Positions 45,439 to 56,017 are shown, numbered from the stretch's first letter. The stretch is 64,000 nucleotides of DNA from Variovorax paradoxus (GCF_009755665.1 NZ_CP046622.1:1922001-1986000); one strand, 5' to 3'. The notes: a model not told the origin generated them from the sequence alone. Program-made: numbers and translations.

Positions 45439-47892
45439 TTGGCCAATGCCGCCCGTCAGCGCGCTCGCACGTCGCGCTCCGTGTCTTCTTCAGTCATTGC
45501 GGCGGGCGCCGCGACAGGCGGTATGCCGCGAGAAGCGGCAATGCTTCCTTTCGGAGCCTTGATGCTGGCCGCCTCGGTCAGCAGTTGGGCTCAGACACCG
45601 CCGGCAACAGTGCAGGGCGGAACACTTGGCACCATCACGGTGACCGAACAGGCCGAGACGCAGGGCAAGGACCAGGTCCAGACCAAGAAAACCAACATCG
45701 GCAAGGGAACGCAAGAGATTCGCGACATTCCGCAGTCGATCAACGTCATCACCGAGAAGCTGATCGACGACGTCAAGCTCGACACACTCAAGGATGCCTT
45801 GCACTACTCGGCGGGCATTACCTTCGCTGCAACCGAAAACGGGACAGACCAGGACATCCGGCTGCGTGGTTTTCCCGTCGCAACCGTGGGCGACCTGCTG
45901 ATCGACGGCATGCGCGACCCTTCGCAATATGACCGCGACACCTTCAATCTCGAGCGCATCGAGGTGCTGCGCGGTTCCGCGTCGATGATTTTCGGACGCG
46001 GATCCACGGGCGGCGTGATCAACCAAGTGTCGAAGAAGCCTTTGCTGGCCGACCAGACCGATGTTGAAGCCACGGTCGGCTCGCGAGGCTACTACCGCAC
46101 CACGGCGGACTTCAACGTTCGCACGGGCGAAACCTCGGCATTGCGAATCAACGCGATGTGGAACAAGGCCGACAACGGCGGCGCCAAGATCGACAAGTAC
46201 GGCATTGCGCCTTCGTACAGCTGGGGCGTCGGCACGGCCAACGAGTTCACTGTGGGGCTGTTCCACCTGAACGTGGACAACGTTCCGCTGTCGGCAGTTC
46301 GCTGGGTGGCGACCGGCCGGCAGGGCATTACCGGCTACAACGCGAGCGGCGTGCCGACTGTCGGCAGCCTGGGAACCCTCGCGCCCGTCAAGCCCGGCAG
46401 CTTCTACGGCACCACGGCCGACAAGCTCCTTGGCAAGGCCACGTACGGTACGGCTTCGTGGCTCCATCGCTTCGACGATGGCGGTGAATTGCGCACCCAG
46501 GTGCGCTCGGGCACCTTCGACCGCAACCAGTGGTCGACCGCTGCCGGGGCCAGCACCACGTTCGGTGCGCCCACGACGCTGGCCAACTTCAGCGAATACA
46601 CGATGCTCACGCGTAGCGGCCTGACCCCGCGCAAGGATGAGTACAAGGGCACCTACCTGCAGAGCGACTACAGCAAGGAGCTGAACTGGGGCGGCATGAA
46701 GCACCAGTTGCTGGCCGGCGTCGACGCCTCGAAGGAAGAGGCGAGCCGCTACCAGAACGACGCCTTCTTCAACAACAGCTTCCGCGGACGCGCGCTGGGC
46801 TCGCGAGCCAACACCTTCGTCGGCACGCCGAACGACGGTGCGGGCCTGAGCGGCACGTTCGTGGAGCCGGTGTACCGCGACTCGAGCGCCTATTCCGCGA
46901 AGTCCATCGGTGTCTATCTGCAGGACCTGGTCCAGGTGGCCCCCGACTGGAAGGTTCTCGGCGGCCTGCGCTACGACCGCTTGAGCGGGGATTTCGATCA
47001 GTACACCTACTCGAACCCCGCCTGCGTGAGGCCCACTCCGGCACCGCGCGGCTACACGCAAACGGCGGATTGCAGCGATCGTCGTGAGCGCTATTCCGGC
47101 GGCAGCCCGTTCCCGACGGTCACCAGCACCCATCTGTCGCAAGGCGCATGGAGCTACCGCGCCGGCGTGCTGTACCAGCCTTCGACGACGCAGTCGTACC
47201 ACCTGTCGTACAGCACTTCGTTCAATTCGTCGGCCGACACCTATCAGTATGTGTCGCCCCAGACCGCGGGCACGCCGCCCGAGAAGAGCCGCAACATCGA
47301 ACTGGGCGCCAAGCTCGATTGGCTCGATGGCAAGCTCTCGACGCGCGCGGCCATCTTCCGCACAGAAAAGACCAACGAGCGCACCACCGATTCGGACTTT
47401 GCAGGCAGTTCCTATCTGCTGTCGGGCAAGCGCCACTCCCAGGGCCTTGAACTCGACGTAGTGGGCCGCCTCACGTCGCAGTGGGAAGTGTATTTCTCGT
47501 ACTCTTTCATTCCCAGGGCAACCATCGACCAGGTGGGCAGCACTGCAACGCCCGGCACCGTGGGCTCGCGCGTCGGCCTGACGCCGAAGCACAGCGGCGC
47601 GGCATGGATCAGCTATCAGGCCACGCCCAAGCTGCGCATTGCGGGGGGCGTGCGCGGCGCGTCCGAGAACCGGCCTCTGCAAGGCGCCAGCGGTGCCGCC
47701 AGCCTGGCGAACAGCACCCCCGGCTACGTGGTCGGCGACATGATGCTCGAGTACAAGTTCACCCCCGACCTGTATGCGCAGATCAACGTCAACAACGTGA
47801 CGAACAAGCTCTACGGCGATCAGCTCTACCCGGGCTTTGCGATTGCCGGTGCGAAGCGCACGGTGCTCTTCACAGTTGGGGCGCGCTTCTAA
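45439..47892 (+). CDS. TonB-dependent siderophore receptor (Fiu/catecholate type)
   Basis: This 817-residue outer-membrane receptor begins at a TTG at 45439, supported by GGAGG 6 bases upstream. A signal region ends at SSWAQ (about residue 52). The TonB box region includes TITVTEQ. The plug carries DIPQSINVITEKLIDD, DIRLRGFPV and FNLERIEVLRGSASMIFGRGSTGG. The 22-strand barrel ends with FTVGARF, with the C-terminal Phe used for BAM insertion. The adjacent PKHD-type dioxygenase is a regular partner of Fiu/PiuA catecholate receptors. Ligand: a ferric catecholate is likely, by inference. Confidence 0.95.
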   Translation: MANAARQRARTSRSVSSSVIAAGAATGGMPREAAMLPFGALMLAASVSSWAQTPPATVQGGTLGTITVTEQAETQGKDQVQTKKTNIGKGTQEIRDIPQSINVITEKLIDDVKLDTLKDALHYSAGITFAATENGTDQDIRLRGFPVATVGDLLIDGMRDPSQYDRDTFNLERIEVLRGSASMIFGRGSTGGVINQVSKKPLLADQTDVEATVGSRGYYRTTADFNVRTGETSALRINAMWNKADNGGAKIDKYGIAPSYSWGVGTANEFTVGLFHLNVDNVPLSAVRWVATGRQGITGYNASGVPTVGSLGTLAPVKPGSFYGTTADKLLGKATYGTASWLHRFDDGGELRTQVRSGTFDRNQWSTAAGASTTFGAPTTLANFSEYTMLTRSGLTPRKDEYKGTYLQSDYSKELNWGGMKHQLLAGVDASKEEASRYQNDAFFNNSFRGRALGSRANTFVGTPNDGAGLSGTFVEPVYRDSSAYSAKSIGVYLQDLVQVAPDWKVLGGLRYDRLSGDFDQYTYSNPACVRPTPAPRGYTQTADCSDRRERYSGGSPFPTVTSTHLSQGAWSYRAGVLYQPSTTQSYHLSYSTSFNSSADTYQYVSPQTAGTPPEKSRNIELGAKLDWLDGKLSTRAAIFRTEKTNERTTDSDFAGSSYLLSGKRHSQGLELDVVGRLTSQWEVYFSYSFIPRATIDQVGSTATPGTVGSRVGLTPKHSGAAWISYQATPKLRIAGGVRGASENRPLQGASGAASLANSTPGYVVGDMMLEYKFTPDLYAQINVNNVTNKLYGDQLYPGFAIAGAKRTVLFTVGARF

Positions 47893-47938
47893 AAGTCTCT
47901 CGAGTTCCTAGAATAGCCAAAGCCGTTCTACCTGCCAC

Positions 47939-48625
47939 ATGCTCTTGCACATTCGCGAAGTGCTCTCGCTCGACGAGGTTCGTCAAGCCAGGGAAATTCT
48001 GGGCCAAGCTCCATGGGAGGACGGCCGCCTGACGGCGGGCGAGCAGTCCGCCAAGGCGAAGAACAACGAGCAGTTGCGGGAAGACTGCGAAGAAACCCGT
48101 GCCATTCAGCAACTGCTGCTGCGGGGCCTCGAGCGGCACCAGGTTTTCTTTTCGGCCGCGCTGCCGAAGCAGATTTCGCCGCCGCTCTTCAATCGCTACG
48201 GCGGTGAGTCCAACAGCTTCGGCAATCATGTGGACAGCGCGGTCCGTTTTCTTCGCGATGGCTCGGGACGGGTGCGCACGGACATCTCGTGCACCCTGTT
48301 CCTGGCCGAACCGAGCGAATACGACGGCGGCGAACTGGTCATCGAGGACACCTTCGGCACCCAGCGCGTCAAGCTTGCCGCCGGCGACATGGTGCTCTAT
48401 CCGGGCACCAGCGTTCACCGGGTCCTGCCCGTCACGCGGGGGTATCGGCTGGCGAGCTATTTCTGGATTCAGAGCATGGTGCGCAGCGACGAGCAGCGCC
48501 GCCTGCTGTTCGAAATGGACAACCATCTGCGCCACCTTCGCACCAAATATGGCGAGACCGACTCCGGCGTGATCGGCCTCACGAGCACGTACCACAACCT
48601 GCTGCGCATGTGGCTCGACATCTGA
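47939..48625 (+). CDS. piuC: Fe(II)/2-oxoglutarate-dependent PKHD-type hydroxylase (PiuC/YbiX)
   Basis: This 228-residue cytoplasmic dioxygenase begins [14 protein letters not shown]. Iron ligands H97 and D99 (NHVDSA) and H160 (SVHRV), plus 2-oxoglutarate-binding R170, are all present. PiuC/YbiX genes sit next to catecholate siderophore receptors (PiuA, Fiu) across proteobacteria and are iron-repressed; their substrate remains unknown. Here it follows the receptor by 46 bases, which supports a shared iron-starvation operon. Confidence 0.94.
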   Translation: MLLHIREVLSLDEVRQAREILGQAPWEDGRLTAGEQSAKAKNNEQLREDCEETRAIQQLLLRGLERHQVFFSAALPKQISPPLFNRYGGESNSFGNHVDSAVRFLRDGSGRVRTDISCTLFLAEPSEYDGGELVIEDTFGTQRVKLAAGDMVLYPGTSVHRVLPVTRGYRLASYFWIQSMVRSDEQRRLLFEMDNHLRHLRTKYGETDSGVIGLTSTYHNLLRMWLDI

Positions 48626-48663
48626 GCCGCGGGCGTGGCGCCTGCCTATCAGGAAACGCATTC

Positions 48664-48966
48664 ATGATGAACAAGTCACTTCTTTTCACCGTTGCCGCTG
48701 CGGCCGCAATGCTGTGGTCGACGTCCGCATCGGCTCAGTTCGTCGACCACGACGCCGTCAAATGCGCCGCCGTGCCCAAGGACGAAATGCGCCCGCAGAT
48801 GGAGCTGCAGCGCAAGTTGACCGGCGAAGGTTGGAAGGTTCGCCAGATCAAGAACTTCAACGGCTGCTACGAGGTCTACGGCTTCGACGAAAAGGGCCAG
48901 CGCACCGAAGCATTCTTCGACCCCAAGACCTTCGAGAAGGTCGGTCAGGTGAAGCAGCCATCCTGA
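48664..48966 (+). CDS. Periplasmic PepSY domain protein
   Basis: This 100-residue product has a signal peptide (LLFTVAAAAAMLWSTSASA). Its mature part matches the PepSY fold: MQRKL-like helix (MELQRKLTGEGWKVRQIK) followed by GCYEVYGFDEKGQRTEAFFD and a final strand. The mature protein has two Cys (VKCAAV and NGCYEV). PepSY domains often partner membrane redox proteins. It lies 2 bases upstream of a cytochrome b gene and after piuC, suggesting a role in periplasmic electron transfer or iron reduction (inference). Confidence 0.85.
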   Translation: MMNKSLLFTVAAAAAMLWSTSASAQFVDHDAVKCAAVPKDEMRPQMELQRKLTGEGWKVRQIKNFNGCYEVYGFDEKGQRTEAFFDPKTFEKVGQVKQPS

Positions 48967-48968
48967 GG

Positions 48969-49532
48969 ATGCGCAAGGTGCGTGCAGTGCCAGCGCGTCC
49001 GTCGGCGCGGGTCTGGGCGCTCTGGCTGCGCGCAACGCATTGGGCGCTGGTCGCCGCCATTGCCGTGGCGTGGTTCACCGGCGAGGCGTTGCTGCGGCAG
49101 CATGAACTGGCCGGCTACGCGGCGCTGGCCCTGGTTGCGGGCCGCTGCATCGGCGGATGGCTCGGAGGCCGCTATGCAAAATTCAAGCAGTTTGTGCGGC
49201 CTCCGTCGCAGGTGCTGCGCTATGCGGCCGAAGTGCTCGCACGGCGCGAGAAGCGCTACCTGGGCCACAACCCGCTCGGCGGCTGGATGGTTGTCGCCTT
49301 GCTTGCCGCCGTAACGGCTGTCGGCGTTACGGGATGGATGTATTCGCTGGATATGTTCTGGGGATTGGCGTGGGTGGAATGGCTCCACCGCACATTGGCC
49401 TGGACACTGGTGGCGCTGATCGCGCTGCATCTGGCCGGTGTTGCCTTCACGAGCTGGCGGCACCGGGAAAACCTGGTCGCCGCCATGCTCAGCGGGCGCA
49501 AGCATCCCGAAGAGCCGGGCGACGTCCCCTGA
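48969..49532 (+). CDS. Cytochrome b561 / Ni-hydrogenase b-type cytochrome family protein
   Basis: This 187-residue integral membrane protein has four transmembrane helices and four His at the positions used for two b hemes: H24 (RATHWALV), H45 (RQHELAGY), H140 (WLHRTLAW) and H154 (ALHLAGVAF). It is a di-heme cytochrome b that would move electrons across the inner membrane. It starts 2 bases after the PepSY gene and closes the receptor-piuC-PepSY group. A ferric reductase module is the most natural reading, but this is inferred from position. Confidence 0.88.
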   Translation: MRKVRAVPARPSARVWALWLRATHWALVAAIAVAWFTGEALLRQHELAGYAALALVAGRCIGGWLGGRYAKFKQFVRPPSQVLRYAAEVLARREKRYLGHNPLGGWMVVALLAAVTAVGVTGWMYSLDMFWGLAWVEWLHRTLAWTLVALIALHLAGVAFTSWRHRENLVAAMLSGRKHPEEPGDVP

Positions 49533-49578
49533 CGGCGGCGCCCGCACGCCGTAAAGGGCCGAGCGGCCCCTACGGAAT

Positions 49579-50055
49579 TCAGCCGATCTCGCCCATTTGC
49601 GACTGCAGGTAGTTCTGGAGCCCGACCTTGTCGATCAGGTCGATCTGGGTTTCGAGAAAGTCGATGTGCTCTTCCGTGTCGTCCAGGATTTCCTGCAGCA
49701 GGTCGCGTGAAACGTAGTCGCGAGCGGTTTCGCAGTACGCGATGCCGTCCTTGATGGTGGCTTGCGCCCCGGTTTCGGCGCCCAGGTCGCAGCCCAGCAG
49801 TTCGGGCACGTCTTCGCCGATGTTCAGCTTGCCGAGGTCCTGCAGGTTGGGCAGGCCGTCCAGCATGAAGATACGGTCCATCAACTTGTCGGCGTGCTTC
49901 ATTTCGCCGATGGATTCCTCGTATTCCTTCTTGGCCAGTTTGTCCAAACCCCAATGCTTGAGCATGCGGTAGTGAAGGAAGTACTGGTTGATTGCGGTGA
50001 GCTCGTTCTTGAGCTGCGCCTGCAGATGTTCGATGACCTTGGGGTCGCCCTTCAT
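49579..50055 (-). CDS. bfr: Bacterioferritin
   Basis: Bfr oxidises Fe(II) and stores it in a heme-containing 24-subunit shell. The ATG at 50055 gives 158 residues starting [15 protein letters not shown]. All di-iron ligands are present: E18, E51, H54, E94, E127 and H130. The heme-binding M52 is at EMKHAD. The length is exact for the family. It is convergent with the cytochrome gene and divergent from ahpC; with bfd it completes an iron storage and release pair flanking the uptake genes. Confidence 0.97.
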   Translation of the reverse strand: MKGDPKVIEHLQAQLKNELTAINQYFLHYRMLKHWGLDKLAKKEYEESIGEMKHADKLMDRIFMLDGLPNLQDLGKLNIGEDVPELLGCDLGAETGAQATIKDGIAYCETARDYVSRDLLQEILDDTEEHIDFLETQIDLIDKVGLQNYLQSQMGEIG

Positions 50056-50205
50056 GATTGTTTTCCTTGTTCTGAAAGTAGGGATTGTGAGAGGGGCGAG
50101 CGAGCTCTTGCAAGCAATCCCATGCTGCACTGGTCTGCATGCGTTTGATGGTGATACACGTTCGTATTCGACGAGGAGGCGAGGCCGACGGCCCCTTTGT
50201 TTTTC

Positions 50206-50242
50206 ATAGCTCTCACCGATACAAGCGATAGCTCATTACTAT
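50206..50242 (+). promoter_or_regulatory. OxyR binding site at the ahpC promoter
   Basis: ATAGCTCTCACCGAT, a 7-base spacer (ACAAGCG) and ATAGCTCATTACTAT reproduce the OxyR consensus ATAGntnnnanCTAT-N7-ATAGntnnnanCTAT with 18 of 20 fixed positions. It ends directly at the expected -35 position of a promoter whose -10 is TATACT at 50264-50269 (about 48 bases before the ahpC ATG). This is the normal layout of OxyR-activated promoters. Confidence 0.85.
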
Positions 50243-50316
50243 TAACTAAAGCAATTTGGTAGCTATACTCATGGCTCGCACTTATTTTGTCCACCCGCAG
50301 CATCCAAGGAATCAAC

Positions 50317-50880
50317 ATGTCCCTGATCAACACCCAAGTCCAACCCTTCAAGACCCAGGCCTACCTCAACGGCAAGTTCATCGATGTGTCCGACGAGACG
50401 CTCAAGGGCAAATGGTCCGTGCTGATCTTCATGCCGGCGGCCTTCACCTTCAACTGCCCGACCGAAGTCGAAGACGCGGCCGACAACTACCCCGAGTTCC
50501 AGAAGCTGGGCGCCGAGGTCTACATCGTGACCACCGACACGCACTTCTCGCACAAGGTGTGGCACGACACGTCGCCCGCCGTGGGCAAGGCCAAGTTCCC
50601 GCTGGTGGGCGACCCGACCCACGCGCTGACCAACGCTTTCGGCGTGCACATCCCCGAAGAAGGCCTGGCACTGCGCGGCACCTTCGTGATCAACCCCGAA
50701 GGCATCATCAAGACCGCCGAAGTGCACTCCAACGAAATCGCTCGCGACGTCAAGGAAACCCTGCGCAAGCTGAAGGCGGCGGTCTACACCGCCGCCCACC
50801 CGAACGAAGTGTGCCCGGCCAAGTGGAATGAAGGCGACAAGACCATCGCTCCGTCGTTCGACCTCGTCGGCAAGATCTAA
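50317..50880 (+). CDS. ahpC: Alkyl hydroperoxide reductase subunit C (peroxiredoxin)
   Basis: AhpC reduces H2O2 and organic peroxides with electrons from AhpF. The 187-residue product starts MSLINTQVQPFKTQAYLNGK with AAGGA before the ATG. The peroxidatic Cys is C47 in FTFNCPTEVED and the resolving Cys lies in EVCPAKW near the C-terminus. An OxyR site and a -10 are directly upstream. ahpF follows, separated by a terminator that should make AhpC more abundant than AhpF. Confidence 0.98.
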   Translation: MSLINTQVQPFKTQAYLNGKFIDVSDETLKGKWSVLIFMPAAFTFNCPTEVEDAADNYPEFQKLGAEVYIVTTDTHFSHKVWHDTSPAVGKAKFPLVGDPTHALTNAFGVHIPEEGLALRGTFVINPEGIIKTAEVHSNEIARDVKETLRKLKAAVYTAAHPNEVCPAKWNEGDKTIAPSFDLVGKI

Positions 50881-50895
50881 GCGTCCCGCGCGAAA

Positions 50896-50927
50896 GCCCG
50901 GGCGCTCACGAGTTCCCGGGCTTTTTT
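50896..50927 (+). terminator. Terminator between ahpC and ahpF
   Basis: GCCCGGG and CCCGGGC form a 7-bp stem around a 12-base loop, followed by TTTTTT. It lies 16 bases after the ahpC stop and 43 bases before ahpF, so read-through or a separate promoter must supply ahpF. Confidence 0.8.
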
Positions 50928-50969
50928 GCCCCAAGTTGATAGTTTTAAGTTATCGAAAGAGAGTCCCTC

Positions 50970-52541
50970 ATGCTCGACGCCAGCACCAAAGCCCAATTGA
51001 AGAGTTACCTCGAACGCGCCACGCAGCCGATCGAGATCGTCGCCTCGCTCGACGACAGCAAGGCCTCGGGCGAAATGCTGTCGCTGCTGAAGGACGTTGC
51101 GGAAGCCTCGCCGCTGGTCAAGCTGACCGAAAGCCGCGACGACAGCCACCGCAAGCCCTCTTTCTCGGTCAACCGCCCAAGCGAGAACCACGGCCCGCGT
51201 TTTGCCGGCCTGCCGATGGGCCATGAATTCACGTCGCTGATCCTTGCGCTGCTGCAGATCGGCGGCTATCCCCCGAAGGTCGAGGAAGCCGTGCTCGAAC
51301 AGATCCGCGCGCTAGATGGCGACTTCGAGTTCGAGATCTACGTTTCGCTCACCTGCCACAACTGCCCCGACGTGGTCCAGGCGCTGAACCTGATGGCCAT
51401 CCAGAACCCGCGCATCCGCACCACGATGATCGAGGGCGGCACCTTCCAGGAAGAGGTCAAGGAACGCCAGGTGATGGCCGTGCCGACCGTGTTCCTGAAC
51501 GGCACCGAGTTCGGCCAGGGCCGCATGAGCCTGGAAGAGATCCTCGCGAAGATCGACACCAGTGGCGTCGAGCGCGAGGCGAAGAAGATCGCCGCCAAGG
51601 ACCCGTTCGACGTGCTGATCGTCGGGGGTGGCCCTGCCGGCGCCGCGGCTGCCGTGTATGCGGCGCGCAAAGGCATCCGCACCGGCGTGGCGTCGGAGCG
51701 TTTCGGCGGCCAGGTGCTCGATACGCTGGGCATCGAGAACTTCATTTCGGTCAAGGAAACCGAAGGACCGAAGTTCGCCCATGCACTCGAAGAGCACGTG
51801 CGCGACTACGACGTCGACATCATGAACCTGCAGCGCGCCAAGGCGCTGGTTCCGGGCAAGGACCTCATCGAGGTGCAACTCGAGAGCGGCGCTTCGCTCA
51901 AGAGCAAGTCGATCATCATTTCGACCGGTGCGCGCTGGCGCAACATCAACGTGCCCGGCGAGCACGAGTTCAAGAATAAGGGTGTGGCTTACTGCCCGCA
52001 CTGCGACGGCCCGCTGTTCAAGGGCAAGCGCGTCGCGGTCATCGGCGGCGGTAACTCGGGCGTCGAGGCGGCCATCGACCTGGCCGGCATCGTGGGCCAC
52101 GTCACGCTGATCGAGTTCGACACGGCCCTGCGTGCCGACGCCGTGCTGCAGCGCAAGCTCAAGAGCCTGAAGAACGTCGACGTGTTCACCAACGCGCAGA
52201 CGACCGAGATCACCGGCGACCAGAAGGTCAACGGCCTAGTCTACAAGGACCGCGCGACGGGCGAGCTGAAGAAGGTCGAACTCGAAGGCGTGTTCATCCA
52301 GATCGGCCTGGTGCCAAACACCGATTGGCTCAAGGGCGTGGTCGAGCTGACGAAGCACGGCGAGATCGTGGTCGACGCCAGGGGGCAGACCTCGGTACCG
52401 GGCGTGTTTGCGGCAGGCGACGTGACGACCGTGCCGTTCAAGCAGATCATCATCGCGGCAGGCGATGGCGCGAAGGCGGCGCTGGGTGCGTTCGACCATT
52501 TGATCCGCACGTCGGCCCCTGTAGAGCAAGCGGCGGCTTAA
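50970..52541 (+). CDS. ahpF: Alkyl hydroperoxide reductase subunit F
   Basis: AhpF is a FAD and NADH-dependent disulfide reductase that recharges AhpC. The 523-residue product (E. coli 521) has an N-terminal double-thioredoxin domain with [12 protein letters not shown] (CxxC), the FAD motif [20 protein letters not shown] near 213, the redox-active [10 protein letters not shown] near 345, and the NADH motif [17 protein letters not shown]. The end is ..[21 protein letters not shown], as in thioredoxin reductases. Confidence 0.97.
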   Translation: MLDASTKAQLKSYLERATQPIEIVASLDDSKASGEMLSLLKDVAEASPLVKLTESRDDSHRKPSFSVNRPSENHGPRFAGLPMGHEFTSLILALLQIGGYPPKVEEAVLEQIRALDGDFEFEIYVSLTCHNCPDVVQALNLMAIQNPRIRTTMIEGGTFQEEVKERQVMAVPTVFLNGTEFGQGRMSLEEILAKIDTSGVEREAKKIAAKDPFDVLIVGGGPAGAAAAVYAARKGIRTGVASERFGGQVLDTLGIENFISVKETEGPKFAHALEEHVRDYDVDIMNLQRAKALVPGKDLIEVQLESGASLKSKSIIISTGARWRNINVPGEHEFKNKGVAYCPHCDGPLFKGKRVAVIGGGNSGVEAAIDLAGIVGHVTLIEFDTALRADAVLQRKLKSLKNVDVFTNAQTTEITGDQKVNGLVYKDRATGELKKVELEGVFIQIGLVPNTDWLKGVVELTKHGEIVVDARGQTSVPGVFAAGDVTTVPFKQIIIAAGDGAKAALGAFDHLIRTSAPVEQAAA

Positions 52542-52574
52542 AAGACGGCTGCGGCGGCCGGCTTCTCGGCCGCC

Positions 52575-53396
52575 TCAGTAAGTCAGGCGCTCGGGCTTCA
52601 GCTCCTGCAGGATGGTGGTGGCAATTTCCTCGATCGACTTGGTGGTCGTCGAAAGCCACCGGATGCCGGCCCGGCGCATCATGGCTTCGGCTTCGCTCAC
52701 CTCGTTGCGGCAGTTCTCGAGGCTGGCGTAGCGCGAATCCGGCCGGCGCTCGTTGCGGATCTGGCTCAGCCGCTCGGGCTGGATGGTCAGCCCGAAGATC
52801 TTCTTGCGATGCGGCATCAAGGCCGGCGGCAGCTGGCGGCGCTCGAAATCTTCCGGAATCAGCGGGTAGTTGGCGGCTTTCAGGCCGTGCTGCATCGCCA
52901 GATAAAGAGAGGTCGGCGTCTTGCCGCTGCGGCTCACGCCCACCAGGATCACGTCCGCGCCTTCCAGGTCGCGGTTGCTCTGGCCGTCGTCGTGCGCCAG
53001 GCTGAAGTCGATGGCCGCGATGCGGGCGTCGTATTCCTTGCTCTTGCTCACGTCGCTGAAGCGGCCGATGCGATGGTTCGACTTCACGGCCAGTTCGATT
53101 TCCAGGGGCCGCACGAAGGTGCCGAACATATCGAGCAGCATGCCCTTGCAGCCGGTCTCGATCACTTCCAGCACTTCCATGTTGGCCAGCGTGGTGAAGA
53201 CGATGGGGCGCACGCCCTCCAGTTCGGCCGTGTGGTTGATCTGCCGTACCGCCTGGTGCGCCTTGTCGACCGTGTCGGTGAAAGGCAGTCGGACGTGGCG
53301 CGGTTTCATCTCGAACTGCGCGAGCACGGCGTTACCGAAAGTTTCAGCGGTGATGCCGGTGCCGTCTGAAATGAAGAAAACAGTGCGTGTATGCAT
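52575..53396 (-). CDS. ppsR: Phosphoenolpyruvate synthase regulatory kinase/pyrophosphorylase
   Basis: PpsR inactivates PEP synthase by ADP-dependent phosphorylation and reactivates it by Pi-dependent dephosphorylation. The 273-residue product begins [20 protein letters not shown] and has the P-loop [11 protein letters not shown] near 155. It is divergent from ppsA, its substrate, with 191 bases between the starts, the usual gene pairing. Confidence 0.95.
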   Translation of the reverse strand: MHTRTVFFISDGTGITAETFGNAVLAQFEMKPRHVRLPFTDTVDKAHQAVRQINHTAELEGVRPIVFTTLANMEVLEVIETGCKGMLLDMFGTFVRPLEIELAVKSNHRIGRFSDVSKSKEYDARIAAIDFSLAHDDGQSNRDLEGADVILVGVSRSGKTPTSLYLAMQHGLKAANYPLIPEDFERRQLPPALMPHRKKIFGLTIQPERLSQIRNERRPDSRYASLENCRNEVSEAEAMMRRAGIRWLSTTTKSIEEIATTILQELKPERLTY

Positions 53397-53587
53397 GGTG
53401 TAGCTCTTGCGGCCTTGTCCTGCGGCGCGTGCAATCTCGCCACGCCTACAATCCGGGCCATTATCGGGAATCCGCTTTCCCCTGACCCAATTCTTTCCAT
53501 GCACGCCGCGCCAGCACCCAAAGCAACGACAACGATCGTGCCGCGCCGCCTGCATGCAGCACCGGTTTCAACTTCTGGAGCTTTCCC

Positions 53588-55981
53588 ATGTCTGCACTTT
53601 TCGACGCGACCGCCTTGGTCGTACCGTTTGAAAACCTGAGGATGACCGACGTCGAGTCGGTCGGCGGCAAGAACGCCAGCCTCGGCGAAATGATCTCGCA
53701 ACTGCCGCAGGGCGTGCGGGTGCCCACGGGCTTTGCAACCACGGCGCACGCGTTCCGTCAGTTCCTGGCCCACGACGGACTGGCCGACAAGATCAGCAAG
53801 CGCCTTGCAGCCCTGGACACCGACGACGTGCGGGCGCTGGCCGCGGCGGGTGCTGAAATCCGCGCCATGGTCGAGGCCCAGCCTTTCCCGGCCGATCTGC
53901 AGAAAGCCATTGCCGACGCCTTTGCGAAGCTGAGCGCAGGCAATCCGGCCGCGTCATTCGCGGTGCGTTCCTCGGCTACCGCTGAAGACCTGCCGGACGC
54001 CTCGTTCGCCGGCCAGCAGGAGACCTTCCTCAACGTGGTCGGCATCGAAGACGTGCTGCACAAGATGAAGGAGGTTTTTGCTTCCCTCTACAACGACCGC
54101 GCGATCAGCTACCGCGTTCACAAGGGCTTTGCGCACGACGTGGTCGCGCTCTCGGCCGGCGTGCAGCGCATGGTCCGCTCCGACCTCGGCGCCGCCGGCG
54201 TGATGTTCACCATCGACACCGAGTCGGGCTTCGAAGACGTGGTGTTCATCACCTCCAGCTACGGCCTGGGCGAGACGGTGGTCCAGGGCGCCGTGAACCC
54301 CGACGAGTTCTACGTGCACAAGCCGACGCTGCGCGCTGGCAAGAAGGCCGTGATCCGCCGTAACCTCGGCTCCAAGCTGATCCAGATGGAGTTTGCGACG
54401 CCCGAAGAGAAAAAGGCCACCGGCAAGCTGGTGAAGACCACCGACGTCAAAGCCGAGCAGCGCAACCGCTATTCGCTGAGCGACGCGGACGTCGAGCAGC
54501 TCGCCAAGTACGCACTGGTCATCGAAGAACACTACGGCCGCCCGATGGACATCGAATGGGGCAAGGACGGCACCGACGGCCAGTTGTACATCCTGCAGGC
54601 GCGGCCTGAAACCGTGAAGAGCCAGCAGCAGGGCAAGGCCGAGCAGCGCTACAAGCTGCTGGGCAAGGGGGCAGTACTGGCCGAGGGGCGTGCCATCGGC
54701 CAGAAGATCGGCACCGGCCCCGTGCGGCTCGTGCACAACATCAGCGAGATGGACAAGGTGCAGGCCGGCGACGTGCTGGTTACCGACATGACCGACCCGA
54801 ACTGGGAGCCGGTGATGAAGCGCGCCGCCGCGATCGTCACCAACCGCGGCGGGCGCACCTGCCACGCGGCCATCATTGCGCGCGAACTCGGCATTCCGGC
54901 CGTGGTGGGTTGCGGCGACGCCACCGACCTGCTGAAGGAAGGCACGCTGGTGACCGTGAGCTGCGCCGAGGGCGACACCGGCTTCATCTACGACGGCCTG
55001 CTCGAAACCGAAGTGACCGAAGTGCAGCGCGGCGTGATGCCCGAAATCGACATCAAGATCATGATGAACGTCGGCAACCCGCAGCTGGCCTTCGACTTCG
55101 CGCAGCTGCCCAACCATGGCGTGGGCCTGGCGCGGCTCGAGTTCATCATCAACAACAACATCGGCGTGCACCCGAAGGCCATCCTCGACTATCCGAACGT
55201 CGACAACGACCTGAAAAAGGCCGTCGAGTCGGTGGCCCGGGGGCACGCGTCGCCGCGCGCCTTCTACGTCGACAAGGTGGCTGAAGGCATTGCAACCATC
55301 GCCGCGGCCTTCTGGCCCAAGCAGGTCATCGTGCGCCTGTCGGACTTCAAGTCGAACGAGTACCGCAAGCTGATCGGCGGCAGCCGCTACGAGCCGGAAG
55401 AAGAAAACCCGATGCTCGGCTTCCGCGGCGCCGCCCGCTACCTGAGCAAGGACTTCGGCGAAGCCTTTGCCATGGAATGCGAGGCGCTCAAGCGCGTTCG
55501 CAACGACATGGGGCTGACGAACGTGCAGATCATGGTGCCCTTCGTGCGAACGCTGGGCCAGGCCGAGCGCGTGACCACGCTGCTCGGTGAGCATGGCCTG
55601 AAGCGCGGCGAGAACGAGCTCAAGCTGATCATGATGTGCGAAGTGCCGAGCAATGCCGTTCTGCCCGAGGAGTTCCTGAAGTTCTTCGACGGCTTCTCGA
55701 TCGGATCGAACGACCTGACCCAGCTCACGCTCGGCCTGGACCGCGATTCGGGACTCGAACTGCTGGCCGCCGACTTCGACGAGCGCGATCTGGCCGTCAA
55801 GGCCCTGCTGAGCCGCGTCATCAAGGCCTGCAAGGCCGAAGGCAAATACGTGGGTATCTGCGGCCAAGGCCCCAGCGACCACCCGGATTTCGCGCTTTGG
55901 CTGGCGGAGCAGGGCATCGAATCGATCTCCCTGAACCCGGACAGCGTCATCGACACCTGGCAGCAGCTCGCCAAGCGCTGA
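53588..55981 (+). CDS. ppsA: Phosphoenolpyruvate synthase
   Basis: PpsA makes phosphoenolpyruvate from pyruvate and ATP for gluconeogenesis. The 797-residue product (E. coli 792) has the N-terminal ATP-binding domain ([34 protein letters not shown]), the swivelling phosphohistidine domain with H426 in [13 protein letters not shown] and the adjacent Thr regulated by PpsR, and the C-terminal PEP barrel ending [20 protein letters not shown] and [13 protein letters not shown]. The ATG at 53588 gives [14 protein letters not shown]. It is paired with divergent ppsR. Confidence 0.98.
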   Translation: MSALFDATALVVPFENLRMTDVESVGGKNASLGEMISQLPQGVRVPTGFATTAHAFRQFLAHDGLADKISKRLAALDTDDVRALAAAGAEIRAMVEAQPFPADLQKAIADAFAKLSAGNPAASFAVRSSATAEDLPDASFAGQQETFLNVVGIEDVLHKMKEVFASLYNDRAISYRVHKGFAHDVVALSAGVQRMVRSDLGAAGVMFTIDTESGFEDVVFITSSYGLGETVVQGAVNPDEFYVHKPTLRAGKKAVIRRNLGSKLIQMEFATPEEKKATGKLVKTTDVKAEQRNRYSLSDADVEQLAKYALVIEEHYGRPMDIEWGKDGTDGQLYILQARPETVKSQQQGKAEQRYKLLGKGAVLAEGRAIGQKIGTGPVRLVHNISEMDKVQAGDVLVTDMTDPNWEPVMKRAAAIVTNRGGRTCHAAIIARELGIPAVVGCGDATDLLKEGTLVTVSCAEGDTGFIYDGLLETEVTEVQRGVMPEIDIKIMMNVGNPQLAFDFAQLPNHGVGLARLEFIINNNIGVHPKAILDYPNVDNDLKKAVESVARGHASPRAFYVDKVAEGIATIAAAFWPKQVIVRLSDFKSNEYRKLIGGSRYEPEEENPMLGFRGAARYLSKDFGEAFAMECEALKRVRNDMGLTNVQIMVPFVRTLGQAERVTTLLGEHGLKRGENELKLIMMCEVPSNAVLPEEFLKFFDGFSIGSNDLTQLTLGLDRDSGLELLAADFDERDLAVKALLSRVIKACKAEGKYVGICGQGPSDHPDFALWLAEQGIESISLNPDSVIDTWQQLAKR

Positions 55982-56017
55982 CGGACCAAAAGGCGGAGTT
56001 GCAGCCGCCGGATGAAA

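Noticed and set aside
45490..47682. A 730-codon open frame on the minus strand opposite the siderophore receptor
   Set aside because: Its composition (Arg, Ala, Gly, His) is that of an antisense shadow, and the receptor on the other strand has full family motifs.
50250..50268. A further OxyR half-site around the ahpC -10
   Set aside because: The spacing and symmetry do not fit the consensus; the 37-bp site just upstream explains the region better.
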